Origin: Bicyclus anynana
Lineage: Eukaryota > Arthropoda > Insecta > Lepidoptera > Nymphalidae
NCBI RefSeq assembly: GCF_947172395.1
Contig: NC_069106.1
Coordinates: 8,556,001-8,620,000 of the forward strand
DNA: 64,000 bases
Reading direction: 5' to 3'
The notes under the pieces were generated by a model. The model was not told the DNA's origin, did not search any database, and saw nothing but the letters and a program-made list of their open reading frames with translations. Positions within the stretch are counted from its first letter, which is position 1. Each line of letters begins with the position of its first letter. Position numbers and translations under genes: made by a program. Of the stretch, positions 11,692 to 22,139 are shown in pieces.

Positions 11692-11984
11692 ATCTAGACC
11701 CTTTATTTCGGGAATACATGGACATATCAAGTTGCTTAAACCGTATACTCAGGTCTTCGGCCCCAATAAATACTGGAAAAATCAGACTTTTCATTTTAGG
11801 TAAAAAAAGATATGACCGTATAATAGCAAAATACGTATATTTCGACCCGTTGACCTAGAACTATTTTGGCAAGTAACTTAGTTATAGACCACAAGTACAA
11901 GAAAAAATCTGAAAACTTTACATTTTTAATTAAATCTTAATAAAACAGGCGGTCTATATATTTATATATTTGTTTTTTTATAAA

Positions 11985-12147
11985 ATAATATTTGCCTATC
12001 TTTTAAATATGACTAATATTGCCATTCTCCTCCAACTAGTCGGGAAAGACTGTAGGAGTGGGTACGACAATAGACCAACTGGGCGGGGATCGAATCACCG
12101 CCTCTCGGTGATGAGTCCGACCGCTCTTACCGTTGTAGCTCGTTATT
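11985..12147 (-). mobile_element. SINE-C copy
   Basis: Reverse SINE-C: AATATTTGCC tail side, CCAACTAGTCGGGAAAGACT, GGGATCGAATCACCGCC (B box) and CCGACCGCTCTTACCGTTG (A box). It lies inside the outer repeat. Confidence 0.85.
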
Positions 12148-12211
12148 GGATTTTATTTTAAATGATCGACGTACGGAACCCTCGGCGAGTCCGACTCGCA
12201 CTTGTCTGGTG

Positions 12212-12544
12212 TTTCTATTATGGTTTGTCTCTATGATTACGTAACCTGATGAGAACATTGACCAAGACGTAAACAAACATTGAAACCCACAACTTTAATT
12301 TTTTTCGACTTATCTCCGTAATAACATAACCCAGACGTTAAAAAATTCTTGTAAACTAAGCCTACTTGAAATAAATGAATATTAAACTTTGATCTCAACA
12401 CTAAGAATCTTTCTCGTCTTAAGAATCTTTAGCACGGCAGAAACACTTTGTTAAATTATTATCAAAAATGATACAGGAGAAGAGTAGCACAAAAGCCCGT
12501 TTACCAACACACTATTGCTTAGCTTAGTTGTCTAGGTTACTTTC
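12212..12544. other. no gene seen
   Basis: AT-rich; CTAAGAATCTTT / CTTAAGAATCTTT is a local duplicate at 12400-12430. Confidence 0.3.
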
Positions 12545-12792
12545 CATTAACAACCCATATTCGGCTCACTACTGAGCTTGAGTCTCCTCTCAGAATGAGA
12601 GGGATTAGGCCAATAGTCCACCACGCTGGCCCAATGCGGATTGGCAGACTTCACACACGCAGAGAATTAACTGCTATGCAGGTTTCCTTCACCGTTTGAG
12701 ACACGTGATGTTTAATTTCTTAAAATACACACAACTGAAAAGTTGGAGGTGCATGCTTCGGACCGGATTCGAACCCACACCCTCTTACTACT
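12545..12792 (-). mobile_element. SINE-A copy, 5'-truncated
   Basis: Reverse SINE-A from CAACCCATATTCGGCTCACT to the B box GGATTCGAACCCACACCCTC. The A-box end is missing and about 20 bases around CGATGTTTT are deleted. Confidence 0.88.
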
Positions 12793-13039
12793 AGGTTACT
12801 TACAGGCAGAATATAATAGTTTACTGTTTCAACCAATGACAAATCGTCTTCCTAAAGTAACAACGATTTATTTTATCAGCCCATACGATAGGCCTAGCAT
12901 TGTAGTTACCAGGCCTTCCTTAAAAAAGAGGGGATATGACGCCTAGAACCACCATCCAGCTTCAGTGCTGGTTGGTGGGCTTAGGTGGATAATGTTAAAT
13001 TCTTTATCGACCACAGAAGTTAATGACGATGACCAGGAT

Positions 13040-13105
13040 CTTAACGTGCTCTCCGAGGCACGGGAGTGACCACATACATTACAACTCTGGGCTGAGAATG
13101 TATAC
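13040..13105 (+). repeat. second copy of the 9155 repeat
   Basis: AACGTGCTCTCCGAGGCACG followed by TTACAACTCTGGGCTGAGA parallels 9155-9240. Confidence 0.4.
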
Positions 13106-13206
13106 TGAAAATGTCTTAAAGGGTCAGAATATCATAGCAAGACCCCAGGACCCCTGTGATCCCACTGCCCCCACTGAACCAACAAGCTGTGTTGCAACTA
13201 AACAAA

Positions 13207-13404
13207 TCTATATTTATACTAATATTATAAAGCTGAAGAGTTTGTTTGGTTGAGCGCGCTAATCTCAGGAACTACTGGTCCGATTTGCTAAATTCTGTTA
13301 GTGTTAGATAGCCCATTTATCGAGGAAGGCTATAGGCTATATATTATCCCCGTATTCCTACTGGAACGGGAACCACGCGGGTAAAACCGCGCGGCGTCAC
13401 CTAG
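13207..13404 (+). mobile_element. Hel-1 Helitron-type element, near full length
   Basis: Contains TTATACTAATATTATAAAGC, then CAGGAACTACTGGTCCGATT and CCATTTATCGAGGAAGGC, and ends CGCGCGGCGTCACCTAG before T. It has a Helitron-like CTAG end and no coding capacity. Confidence 0.85.
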
Positions 13405-13841
13405 TCATGTATAAGTAGCCCGGTATTCTTAGCTGGCTTCGAAAACGGTTATTTTTAATTCAGATCGGTTAAATTCCGAGTAGTTTAACCGCGTCACTAA
13501 CAAAGCCAAACAAACTGTAGGAACGCCCTAATTTATGGCGAACGGCGCCTGAGAACAAAAGCAAAAGGCAATATGGCGAAATTATTGCACACTGGAGACA
13601 TTTTGTTATGAAACTTTTTGTCGCCGCACCAAGCTCGCCCACCAGACAGAAAGGCATACTGTCATGAACACCCATACATGTGGCTATACTCGTATGTTGA
13701 TTGCTCACGGCCACTTCACATAAAGGCGATGATGACTAGGTTAATTTATAAAATAAATATATTCAGTATATTGATTTTTATGAGACATTCGGGTAAATAA
13801 GGTCAATATAAATTATTTGATATGTAAAAAAACAAAGACAG

Positions 13842-14020
13842 CATCATTAATTCGTTCCAAAATGGCACGAATTAATGATGCGAGCGTTTTTCAGAGATCC
13901 GTCGCAGCGCCGCAAATACGACACTTTAACCCTGTAGCTCCGAAAGTAATGATCGCAGATATCCTGTTACTTTTACAAAATTGCTCTACTATTAGCATAC
14001 TTCTAATTTATATATTAAGA
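13842..14020 (+). repeat. dispersed repeat X1 preceded by a hairpin
   Basis: CATCATTAATTCGT (13842-13855) pairs with ACGAATTAATGATG (13867-13880). The following CGTTTTTCAGAGATCC ... GCAGCGCCGCAAAT and CTCCGAAAGTAATGATC recur at 45580-45715, so this is a dispersed family of unknown class. Confidence 0.6.
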
Positions 14021-14274
14021 GGAAGGAGAGCATTAACCGGTTGTAAAAGTCGTCTTTAACCCAGCTACTAGCGGTTGCCAGTCCGTGATCTCGCTCGTGC
14101 TTGACTACCTGCCCTATGATAGTTTATCCTGATTTACATCTGATAGTATTAGCGCTATACTTTATCAATATTGTAGTTAGAGGCTAGAACTTTATTAGTA
14201 AGTTAAGCGGTCGTTCCAGTAATTATCGATAGTTTTACTTTGTGTGTCCTTGACACGTAAAGCGTAGAACATGC

Positions 14275-14574
14275 TTGAAACACGGCTACGGCTTCTCCGT
14301 TATCATCATGAAATTTAGTATGTTCCGCCGTCATATGCAATTAAAAAAACTGTCATCGTCCGTGACAAAATTGTTCAGTGTAGTCAGGTCGTTAGTCGCT
14401 AGTGTGCGTCGCTCTAAACATGCGGCAGCTGCGGGCTCGCTCGGAGTCACGTCGCGGGTCGTCGGCCGAGCTTGCGCACATTCACTGCTCGCAGCGCACG
14501 CTACTGATGAATTTGTGAATGCTCGGAGACAAGCCGATTCACACAGCTCATGCTCAGAGTATCTCTGCGTGATC
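14275..14574. other. GC-richer stretch open on both strands; no gene called
   Basis: Frames of about 100 codons are open on both strands (14275-14604 plus, 14624-14331 minus). Neither shows domain features, and the 3' end runs into the RTE remnant. A lost exon cannot be excluded. Confidence 0.3.
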
Positions 14575-14960
14575 GAAGCAGAAGAACAAAAGTCACCGAC
14601 ATAGCTTGATAAGTCGCGAAGCAAAAGTTATAAGCAGTGTGTCAAAAAACATTTACTTAGTCGAGGTTACTACACCATTGGTGAGTTCCTCAATGATAAA
14701 GATGCTTGGAGGCCATTGGATCAGCTTCCACCTTCACACAGGAAGTAAAACTATATGAAATTGTAATGTTGTCATCAATTGTTAATTATAATATTGTATG
14801 ATTTTTTTAAAAGAGCAACTGTTGAGTTTCTTGCTCTTCTTGAAATAAATGAATTTTGATAATTGGCGGAGCACAATATTTAAAGAGCCGATTGATGTTG
14901 GGGTCACAAGGTGCTGACATGGCGACCCCGCACCAGAAAGCGGAGGGTTGGTTTTGCTAG
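14575..14960 (+). pseudogene. RTE-like LINE fragment split by an insertion
   Basis: CAAAAGTCACCGACATAGCT-to-GTCGCGAAGC (14588-14626) and GGCGGAGCACAATATT-to-ACCAGAAAGCGGAGGG (14864-14946) are consecutive pieces of the LINE seen intact at 59056. They are separated by about 237 bases that end in a polyadenylation-like CTTGAAATAAATGAATTTTG, suggesting a retroelement inserted in the LINE. Confidence 0.65.
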
Positions 14961-15327
14961 GAGATGCCTATTTACTCTTGTCTTAAAGATGACCAGATTG
15001 TAAGAATCAGGAAACACAGACCTCGGGACAGTTCCAAAACCTAGTCACAACTAAGAAATGAAGAAGCATCTATGAATCTATCTGGGAAAACAACCCATGC
15101 CGGCATGCCAACAAGGCATTCTCAAGTACACCACAAAGAGGTCGTCAAAACCATTGACCTCACCAACGCAACAATGTCTGAGAACAGGCGCACCTTTGAC
15201 CTGCAGTTCACAAAAGTTGCGCGTATGCAGCGCACGCGACGCGCCGCGCCCATGGGGCCGTCTCACTCATTGAGCGCGACTGTACTCGTACAAGTACATG
15301 CAACTAGGTATAACGCTAGGTATAACG

Positions 15328-15645
15328 AGCCGTGATAGCCCAGTGGATATGACCTCTGCCTCCGATTCCGGAGGGTGTGGCTTCGAATCCGGCCCGGGGC
15401 ATGCACCTTCAACTTTTCAGTTGTGTGCATTTTAAGACATTAAATAAAATGTCTCAAACGGTGAAGGAAAACATCGTGAGGAAACCTGCACACCAGAGAA
15501 TTTTCTTAATTCTCTGCGTGTGTGAAGTCTGCCAATCCACATTGGCCCAGCGTGGTGGACTATTGGCCTAACCCCTGTCATTCTGAGAGGAGACTCGAGC
15601 TCAACAGTAAGCCGAATATAGGTTGATAACGACGACAACGACGAT
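15328..15645 (+). mobile_element. SINE-A, full-length reference copy
   Basis: tRNA-derived SINE, transcribed by RNA polymerase III if active. The head GAGCCGTGATAGCCCAGTGG holds the A box and GCTTCGAATCCGGCCC the B box. The body runs through CAACTTTTCAGTTGTGTGC, TCTCAAACGGTGAAGGAA, CATCGTGAGGAAACCTGC, ATTCTCTGCGTGTGTGAAG and GCCCAGCGTGGTGGACTATT. The 3' end is AGCCGAATATAGGTTGATAA with a (CGACGA)-type tail. About 20 copies and fragments occur in this window, most in reverse orientation. Confidence 0.93.
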
Positions 15646-15949
15646 ATAATAATTATAGTATGTATCCATAGGACGAAATACGACTTTTAAATACTACAAC
15701 AAGTACTAAAGTGTAGTGTAGCAAAAAAAAAAATGTTTTTAAATCCAGTTTGCGCCTAACGAGTCTGAAAATATAGGTCAGGTCAGTATTACTGCAGCGC
15801 GAGTGCAACGCTTTATTACCGCCTTCATTAATCAAATGTTTGAAACGGGCCGATCTGACGCCCGCTGTGAGTTGTGACCTCAGGTATCTTGATCATGGAA
15901 TAGATATAATTAATAAAAACATTATCTTCTAATTCAAAACATATAAGTA
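15646..15949. other. no gene seen
   Basis: Unclassified DNA without repeat matches in this window. Confidence 0.3.
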
Positions 15950-16345
15950 ATGGGTCCTTTGTTTTATTTAATTTATTATAATATTTATTTACCAAATTAT
16001 TATGTTATCATTTATTTATTGTATTATTATTTATAATTGGCTTATTTTTACCACTTGTTTCTACTAGTAATATTTTTGTATTTAATTTACGTATCTATCT
16101 TCTTTTAATATTTGTCGATGTTTGTTAGAGGCGCTCCGCACGTCTCGATACCGTCCAAATGTCACCTTAATGGCTCCACGGAAGATCAGCGCGGTATCCT
16201 TACGGACACTGCAATATGCTGAGTGGTGACCCTTTTAGGATCACATCATGCAAGTTGCAATGTATTTAATTTATTGTTTTTTTTTCTCTCTTTTCTTTGT
16301 ATGATGTGTATTCTGAATAAACTTTTCTTTCTTTCTTTCTTTCTA
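15950..16345 (+). mobile_element. LINE 3' UTR ending in a TTTC microsatellite
   Basis: AT-rich stretch, then GGCGCTCCGCACGTCTCG, TTTGTATGATGTGTATTCTG and AATAAACTTTTCTTTCTTTC. The AATAAA plus simple tail is typical of a LINE 3' end; the coding part is absent. Confidence 0.55.
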
Positions 16346-16575
16346 ATATTGGCTGGTGAGAGGATTCGGCCGTGGCTAGTTACCACCCTACCGGCAAAGA
16401 CGTACCGCTAAGCGATTTAGCGTTCCGCTACGATGCCGTGTAGAAACCGAAAGGGGTGTGGATTTTCATCCTCCTCCTAACAAGTTAGCCCGCTTCCATT
16501 TTAGACTGCATCATCACTTACCATCAGGTGAGATTGTAGTCAAGGGCTAACTTGTAAATATTTTTTTTATGCCAA
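16346..16575 (+). mobile_element. SINE-B, head missing
   Basis: Begins within the body at GGCTGGTGAGAGGATTCGGC and ends GGCTAACTTGTAAATA with a T-rich tail. It directly follows the TTTC tract of the LINE end, so insertion into a simple-repeat tail is likely. Confidence 0.85.
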
Positions 16576-16757
16576 AAAACAATATTTGCCATCATTATTG
16601 TTAGAAAATTAAATAAGAAGGCATTTGTATTAACGGATATGCTACATTATATGTTACAAACAACCTGGTTATAACTGTAGTGTTGTCAATATACGTAGGT
16701 ACCATGACGTATACGTAAAAAAATATTCTTTAAGTCGTTCGTCGTCGTACGTCATTC

Positions 16758-16940
16758 TTCGTTATCAACCCATATTCGGCTCACTGCTGAGCTCGAGTCT
16801 CCTCTCAGAATGACAGGGGTTAGACCTATAGTCCACCACGCTGGCCCAATGCGGATTGGCAGACTGCACACACGCAGAGAATTGAGAAAATTCTCTGGTA
16901 TGCAGATTTTCTCACGATGTTTTCCTTTACCGTTACCATG
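16758..16940 (-). mobile_element. SINE-A, tail half only
   Basis: Reverse SINE-A from TATCAACCCATATTCGGCTC to GATGTTTTCCTTTACCGTT, then unrelated sequence. The whole tRNA head is absent. Confidence 0.88.
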
Positions 16941-17400
16941 TTAAAAAAATACACCATGGCACAAGAATGTCGCTTTCACTGAGAGTAACATATTTCGTCC
17001 CTTTGGCCACGATGTTGCAGTAAGAAATTTTCTGTCCGAAAAATATTTCACCGCGGCTAGCCTAACCTTGGTCTTCCTTGTCACCATTTCACATGTGAAT
17101 AATTTTATAGGAATAAGGATATGTTTCTCTTATGGGCAAGCATATAACTATGACCATATTACAATTATATTTATTTTAAGCCAAAGAGAGAAAGAAAAAC
17201 ATATATTTAAATAATTGTGCCATACACCACAATGCCTAAGTAAGCACTATTGTAGTGTCTGATGCTTCAACCACCTGAACGATTGAAAATCAAAACTAAA
17301 GTAGTTGAAGCATCAAAAACCACTTTGTTATGTTTTGCACAAACCAGTGTTCTTTCTTCTTTTGAATCGAATTCAAACAACCTCCTGACAACAAATTCTT

Positions 17401-17732
17401 GACGGCCTCCGTGGCGCAGTGGTATGCGCGGTGGATTTACAAAACGGAGGTCCTGGGTTCGATCCCCGGCTGGGTCGATTGAGGTTTTCTTTATTGGTCA
17501 TAAACACAACAAATAAACATAACACTAAATCGCTTGGCGGACAAAGACGTACCGCCAAGCGATTTAGTGTTCCGGTACGATGTCGTGTAGAAACCGAAAG
17601 GAATGTGGATTTTCACCCTCCTCCTAACAAGTTAGTCCGCTTCCATCTTAGACAGCATCATCACTTACCATCAGGTGAGATTGTAGTCAAGGGCTAACTT
17701 GTAAAGAATAAAAGAATAAAAAAAAAAAAAAA
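17401..17732 (+). mobile_element. SINE-B, full length
   Basis: Head GGCCTCCGTGGCGCAGTGGT (A box in TGGCGCAGTGG), then GGGTTCGATCCCCGGCTGG (B box), GATGTCGTGTAGAAACCGAA, CAAGTTAGTCCGCTTCC, ATCACTTACCATCAGGTGAG and an A-rich tail. The middle section from GGTCCAGGTCTGG to GTTACCACCC found in other copies is replaced by other sequence plus a partial inverted repeat of CGCTTGGCGG. Thirteen or more SINE-B copies are present in the window. Confidence 0.92.
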
Positions 17733-18048
17733 AAACAATGGAAGAGAGTTCACGATAGTCATAACCTCTCATAAAATGTTCAAAAAAAGTTATGACGTAT
17801 CTAATATATCTAATAGTTTAATTAACGGTGAATGGCCCGTCTCATAAATAACACATACGACGACAGTATCCTCGCCACCTGTCAGGCTACACGTCTTAGT
17901 ATTAAAGGCTCGTAGCATGCAAGTCCCCGGTTGTCCGAGTGACACGGAAAGCGATTTCTCTCGATTATGCAACGCGCGCCGCGTTCACTGCACAACTGAC
18001 ACTGCGCAATAAAACAAGAGCCTGGAACGCCAGACCTTCTTCGTTTCA

Positions 18049-18250
18049 TCTATACTCTGTACTAATATATAAAGCTGAAGAGTTTGTTTGTTTGATTGAA
18101 CGCGCTAATCTCAGGAACTACTGGTCCTATTTGAAAAATTCTTTCAGTGTTAGATAGCCTATTTGTCGAGGAAGGATATAGGCTATATATTATCCCCGTA
18201 CTCCTACGGGAACGAGAACTGCGCGGGTGAAACCACGCGGCGTCAGCTTG
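18049..18250 (+). mobile_element. Hel-1 copy
   Basis: TCTATACTCTGTACTAATAT to GCGGCGTCAGCTTG; the final CTAG has become CTTG. The body matches other Hel-1 copies closely. Confidence 0.85.
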
Positions 18251-18816
18251 TGACAGGTAAAAGGACATTGAACCTATGTTTCATAATCGATCCATCGCAA
18301 TTAAAATGTCGGTGAGTAGATAACGCCAGCTTTCATACTATAAAGTTCGAATCCCTTTATCAGCTTGATCCTAACATAGGTACCTGCTATTGGCAACTAT
18401 AGAGTTTGGACCGTGTAAGTAGCAGGTTTAAAGGGTCCAGACCCGAAACAGTCTTTTTAACTTTTATACAAAGAAGGAGGTCTGGCCATCGCAAGCTCGA
18501 CGATTAATATGCAGCGTTTGGAGTCGACGCGGAAACAATGTGCCGTACATGCTATTTGTATGGATGTATGGACAATTAGACAGCCTGTTGGTATTGACAA
18601 GTACCATACAAATGATGATGAGAAAGCAATACAAAGAAGAAAGAAAGAAAATATTACAATTTGAAACAGAGTACACAAAGACAATAAAATAATAATGGTA
18701 CAGCTACAGGGTACAGAACAAATATTTTTATTTTTCCCAGGGAAACGGAACTACGCGGCTGAGGTCTGCTAGTTTACCATAAATTGAAAAAAATAGTACC
18801 AAGGTTTGTTTTTTGT
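18251..18816. other. no gene seen
   Basis: No family recognised. A poly-purine GAAGAAAGAAAGAAAA lies at 18638-18653. Overlapping minus frames at 18684-18457 have hydrophobic stretches by composition only. Confidence 0.3.
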
Positions 18817-18819
18817 TTT

Positions 18820-19095
18820 CTACAACTTAGCCCTTGACTACTATCTCACCTGATGAATAACTTGTTAGGAGGAAAATGAAAATCCACACCCCTTCCGGTT
18901 TCTACACGACATTGTATCGGAACGCTAAATCGCTTGGCGGTACGTCTTTGTCGGTAGGGTGGTAACAAGCTAAGGTCGAAGTCTCCCACCACCAGGACCA
19001 ATTAAGAAAGCCCCAACCAATTCAGCCGGGGATAGAACCCAGGACCTCCGCCTTGTAAATACACTGCGCATACCACTGCGCCACGGAGGCCGTAA
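18820..19095 (-). mobile_element. SINE-B copy, internal deletion near the 3' end
   Basis: Reverse SINE-B. The CTATCTCACCTGATG block joins directly to AACTTGTTAGGAGGA, skipping about 35 bases. The head is intact, ending CCACTGCGCCACGGAGGCCG. Confidence 0.9.
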
Positions 19096-19150
19096 AGATG
19101 CATAAACACAGCAGAAATAGCCCATCAACAAGCCGTGCGTACACCGGAAG

Positions 19151-19837
19151 TAGGGTTGCCAACAATTCTCGAGATAAATGTAGTATTTTTCAGATTTAGC
19201 CATAAAAATATAGTACGCTTAAAGCAAATATATAGTATTTTACGAAATAAGCGAAAAAACCCGTTTGTTTTTATAAAAACTATTTTTTTTACACTTTTCA
19301 AAAATGATTGTCTAAAGTAAATATACTTTTACACATTAAATATTTCGAAATGAAAAGCAAATTTTTTAAGTTCGGAACTCGATAAGAATGTTCATAAAGT
19401 GTTAAAATAAATGATATTTGTTTGTAAAGTTGTTGACAATATAGTATTCATCATCATCATTATCAACCCGTATTCGGCTCACTGCTGAGCTCGAGTCTCC
19501 TCTCAGAATGAGAGAGGTTAGGCAAATAGTCCACCACGCTGGCCCAATGCGGATTGGCAGACTTCACACACGCATAGAATTAAGAAAATTCTCTGGCATG
19601 TTTCCTCACGATGTTTTCCTTCCCCGTATGAGACACCTGATATTTAAATTCTTAAAATGCACACAAATGAAAAGTTGGAGATGCATGCCCCGGACCGGAT
19701 TCGAAAAGAGCATACCCACTGGGCTATCACGGCTCCTTATAGTATTATTGCTTCCTATATATTTCTTTAACAGTATATAGTACGCGAGCCCGAAATATAG
19801 TACAATATTATATATTATAGTACGGTTGGCAACCCTA
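19151..19837. mobile_element. hAT-like element with perfect TIR and 8 bp target duplication
   Basis: Termini TAGGGTTGCCAAC (19151-19163) and GTTGGCAACCCTA (19825-19837) are perfect 13-base inverted repeats matching hAT YARNG. Flanks are ACCGGAAG on both sides (19143-19150, 19838-19845), a perfect 8 bp duplication. The interior is AT-rich and repeats TATAGTAC several times. A SINE-A (19449-19737) inserted later. No transposase remains; without the SINE it is about 390 bp. Confidence 0.9.
19449..19737 (-). mobile_element. SINE-A nested in the hAT-like element
   Basis: Reverse SINE-A with tail CATCATCATCATTATCAACC and head ending CTATCACGGCTCCT. A 9 bp target duplication TATAGTATT is present at 19440-19448 and 19738-19746. 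The stretch after CCGGATTCGAA is deleted around the tRNA anticodon region. Confidence 0.92.
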
Positions 19838-20190
19838 ACCGGAAGGCGCGTCATGTTTACAGTACGCACTCCCGCTGCACGAGGAAGTGACGCGTGACCG
19901 ACGCTTGCGCATCGCCGGCGCGTCGGCCGGTCGACGCCTTTGTTTAGTGGACGCGGTTCAATCGCTCTAACGGTATTCAGACGGTCATCCATCTGATTGT
20001 TTACTATTTTATAGCTATTCTATGTCAGGAAGATTGAGCTTTGGATGCAACAGTAAGGTGACAGCACAACACAAAAGCTTATGAAATTTTGAAATTGAAG
20101 TTGAAATAGAATATTGAGAAACTCGATCGACAAAAGGAATTCGAGGACTGTGCGGTGGAAATATCAATTTTATAGAGGGAATCAATCTGG

Positions 20191-20255
20191 AAGGCTTGAT
20201 AGCCCAGTGGATATGGCCTCTGCCTCCGATTCCGGGTTCGGTGATGATAATGATG
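20191..20255 (+). mobile_element. SINE-A head joined to its tail, body deleted
   Basis: GGCTTGATAGCCCAGTGGAT through CTCTGCCTCCGATTCCGGG, then directly TGATGATAATGATGAAAAT, the simple tail. About 230 bases of body are missing. Confidence 0.7.
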
Positions 20256-20591
20256 AAAATGTTAATGTTAGCTATGGACCTAAAAGGTCCGTGCCTCTGA
20301 GGGTATATCCTACTTGTTATGTATTTCGATGTTCCCAGGTATGTCAAGTAAAACCGCAGGTCACAACTAGCACGATAGTCATAGGATTAGCTTCAGTTTT
20401 TATGTTCTGTGGCCATAAATAAATAATTTATCTGTTCAGAATAGAATCAATTAATTTCATACTTAACTTCATTACCAGTTGAATTGGCTTGAATTACAAC
20501 AAAATGGATATGCAACTTCACGTGGTCAGATAAAATTAATATCATATAAAATATATATCGATAAAAAAGAAGTAATTTACTTAAAATATTA

Positions 20592-20740
20592 TCTATACTA
20601 ATATTATAAGGCTGAAGAGTTTGTTTGTTCGTTTTATTGATCGCGCTAATCTCAGGAACTACTGGTCCGATTTGAAAAATTCTTTCAGTTTTAGATAGCC
20701 CATTTATCGAGGAACGCTATAGGTTTATTACTCAACAACG
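20592..20740 (+). mobile_element. Hel-1, 3'-truncated
   Basis: TCTATACTAATATTATAAGG to CATTTATCGAGGAACGCTAT, after which the sequence diverges; there is no CTAG end. Confidence 0.8.
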
Positions 20741-21063
20741 TGCTAGGTTTAGTCCCTTATGTTTATCTGCCGCGCTCGAGTAACTGCAAAAATCCCCTCT
20801 TCGGCTCCCTTACTATAAGTTAGGTATAAACAGTTGTATAAGTTTATCTGTCAAACGGGTTGCCGTCTGTACGTTGCACGGAGATTGCGAAGATAAAGTG
20901 CACCGACTAACTTTGTTTATGTGTGCCGGTAAACATTTGCTCGTCACATTACTTACTGCTGAGTGCCACTCACGGAATAAGGTGTAAATTTTACCAAACT
21001 TAGTCCACTCTACACATAAGGTACCGCCTGCACTAGTCATATGAAAAATAATTTTAACTAACT
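20741..21063. other. no gene seen between two Helitron pieces
   Basis: Unclassified; it lies between a plus (20592) and a minus (21064) Hel-1 fragment, so it may be flanked by inverted Helitron arms. Confidence 0.3.
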
Positions 21064-21223
21064 GACTAGCTTCCCGTAGGAATACGGGGATAATATATAG
21101 CCTATAGCCTTCCTCGATAAATGGGTTATATAACACTGAAAAAAATTTTCAAATCCGGCCAGTAGTTCCCGAGATTAGCGCGTTCAAACAAACAAACTTT
21201 TCAACTTTATAATATTATTACAG
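21064..21223 (-). mobile_element. Hel-1 copy, 3' stem lost
   Basis: Reverse Hel-1: TTCCCGTAGGAATACGGGGA through GAGATTAGCGCGTTCAAAC to TTTATAATATTATTA. Preceded by CTGACTAG, a shortened end. Confidence 0.8.
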
Positions 21224-21759
21224 ATTTAAGAGGATTTGAGATCGATATACCCAAAGTGCAAGTACCCGTGTCACCTCACCACAGACAATGTAAACAGTAG
21301 ACAGTGAGAGCTTGGTTACGTAACCCGGGCGGGCGGTTGACCCGGATGACGTAGTCTGTGGTATTGCCGTACATAGACATGCTACTTACTGCCTACTGCC
21401 TGCACCAACACAAACTACGGCTACTTGTAGCTGATTGATGAAACAATTACCTACATATCGGAAAGTTTTTAACCGACTTCCAAAAAGGAGGAGGTTCTAC
21501 GTTCGGCTGTATATATATTTTTTATGCAGCAGTTAACTGAAATCTCGTATGTTGTGATACCGTTCCGTTAGTTGTTACTCTAATATCTAAAGCGAAACTT
21601 AGTTTCTGAAACAGAATAATTAAGACAGCGAAAGTTAACAATTTTAAGTAGACAGAGACATCGTAGCATTCCATGGATCACCATGATTCACCGTGCCATC
21701 GTGGGGCAGAGAGAAAATCTCAGTGCGAGCGAAGGATATCATATATCATAATGAATTTG

Positions 21760-22042
21760 AAAATTAACGATTTTCATATAAGTTGCAATAAATAACTCTT
21801 AAGTCAGGTGACACTTGCAAGTTAACAGTCAGATTAACGGGTTACGATGGGACGGTCAATCCACGGAATGCCCTGAATGTTAAGGAATTCCCTTCTTTGC
21901 TCGTAATCCGCGGTAAGGCACCGTGAAAATTTCTGTATCTATACAATGTAGGTAGTCACCTGACGTCATCTGCCTGTTAACCTGCAAGTGTCATCTGACT
22001 TATGAGTTATTTATTGCAACTTATATGAAAATTCCTAATTTT
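21760..22042. mobile_element. foldback MITE with long terminal inverted repeats
   Basis: The left arm (from AAAATTAACG, 21760) and right arm (ending CTAATTTT, 22042) are inverted repeats of about 75 bases with few mismatches: CATATAAGTTGCAATAAATA on the left equals the reverse of the right arm, and GACACTTGCA.GTTAACAG also pairs. The centre carries GTTAAGGAATTCCCTTCT. A related centre motif occurs at 41730-41775. Confidence 0.8.
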
Positions 22043-22068
22043 ACAAGTTATTTTACAAGTGACACTAT

Positions 22069-22126
22069 AATTCGCGTTAACGCGATAGTCACAATATGAA
22101 AACATTGACAACTGTCCCTAGGCACC
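22069..22126. mobile_element. fragment of the palindromic CGCGTTAACGCG MITE
   Basis: TTCGCGTTAACGCGATAGTC, then ATGAAAACATTGACAACT and TAGGCACCCTGATG. The same termini are at 26625, 28598, 25915 and 60206. Confidence 0.65.
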
Positions 22127-22139
22127 CTGATGACTTGGC

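Larger units (their letters stand above)
11322..12211. mobile_element. outer unclassified repeat, host of two insertions
   Basis: Left end GGGTTCCGTACCTAAAAAGG ... ACGGAACCCC; right end ACGGAACCCTCGGCGAGTCC then GACTCGCACTTGTCTGGT. This framing motif is common in Lepidoptera. The body is interrupted by a hAT MITE (11404-11691) and a SINE-C (11985-12147). Removing both leaves an element of roughly 440 bp. Class unknown. Confidence 0.6.

Noticed and set aside
14275..14624. About 100-codon frames on both strands
   Set aside because: No domain, no splice context, and the end enters a LINE remnant; kept only as a GC-richer stretch.
15328..15420. A true tRNA gene
   Set aside because: The A and B boxes are those of SINE-A; no cloverleaf is intact and the same head occurs many times with the SINE body.
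17259..17320. Inverted repeat TGATGCTTCAACCAC / GTAGTTGAAGCATCA
   Set aside because: 15 bases with one mismatch and no further copies; could be chance or a tiny MITE.
17401..17480. A true tRNA gene
   Set aside because: This is the SINE-B head, followed by the SINE-B body and A tail.
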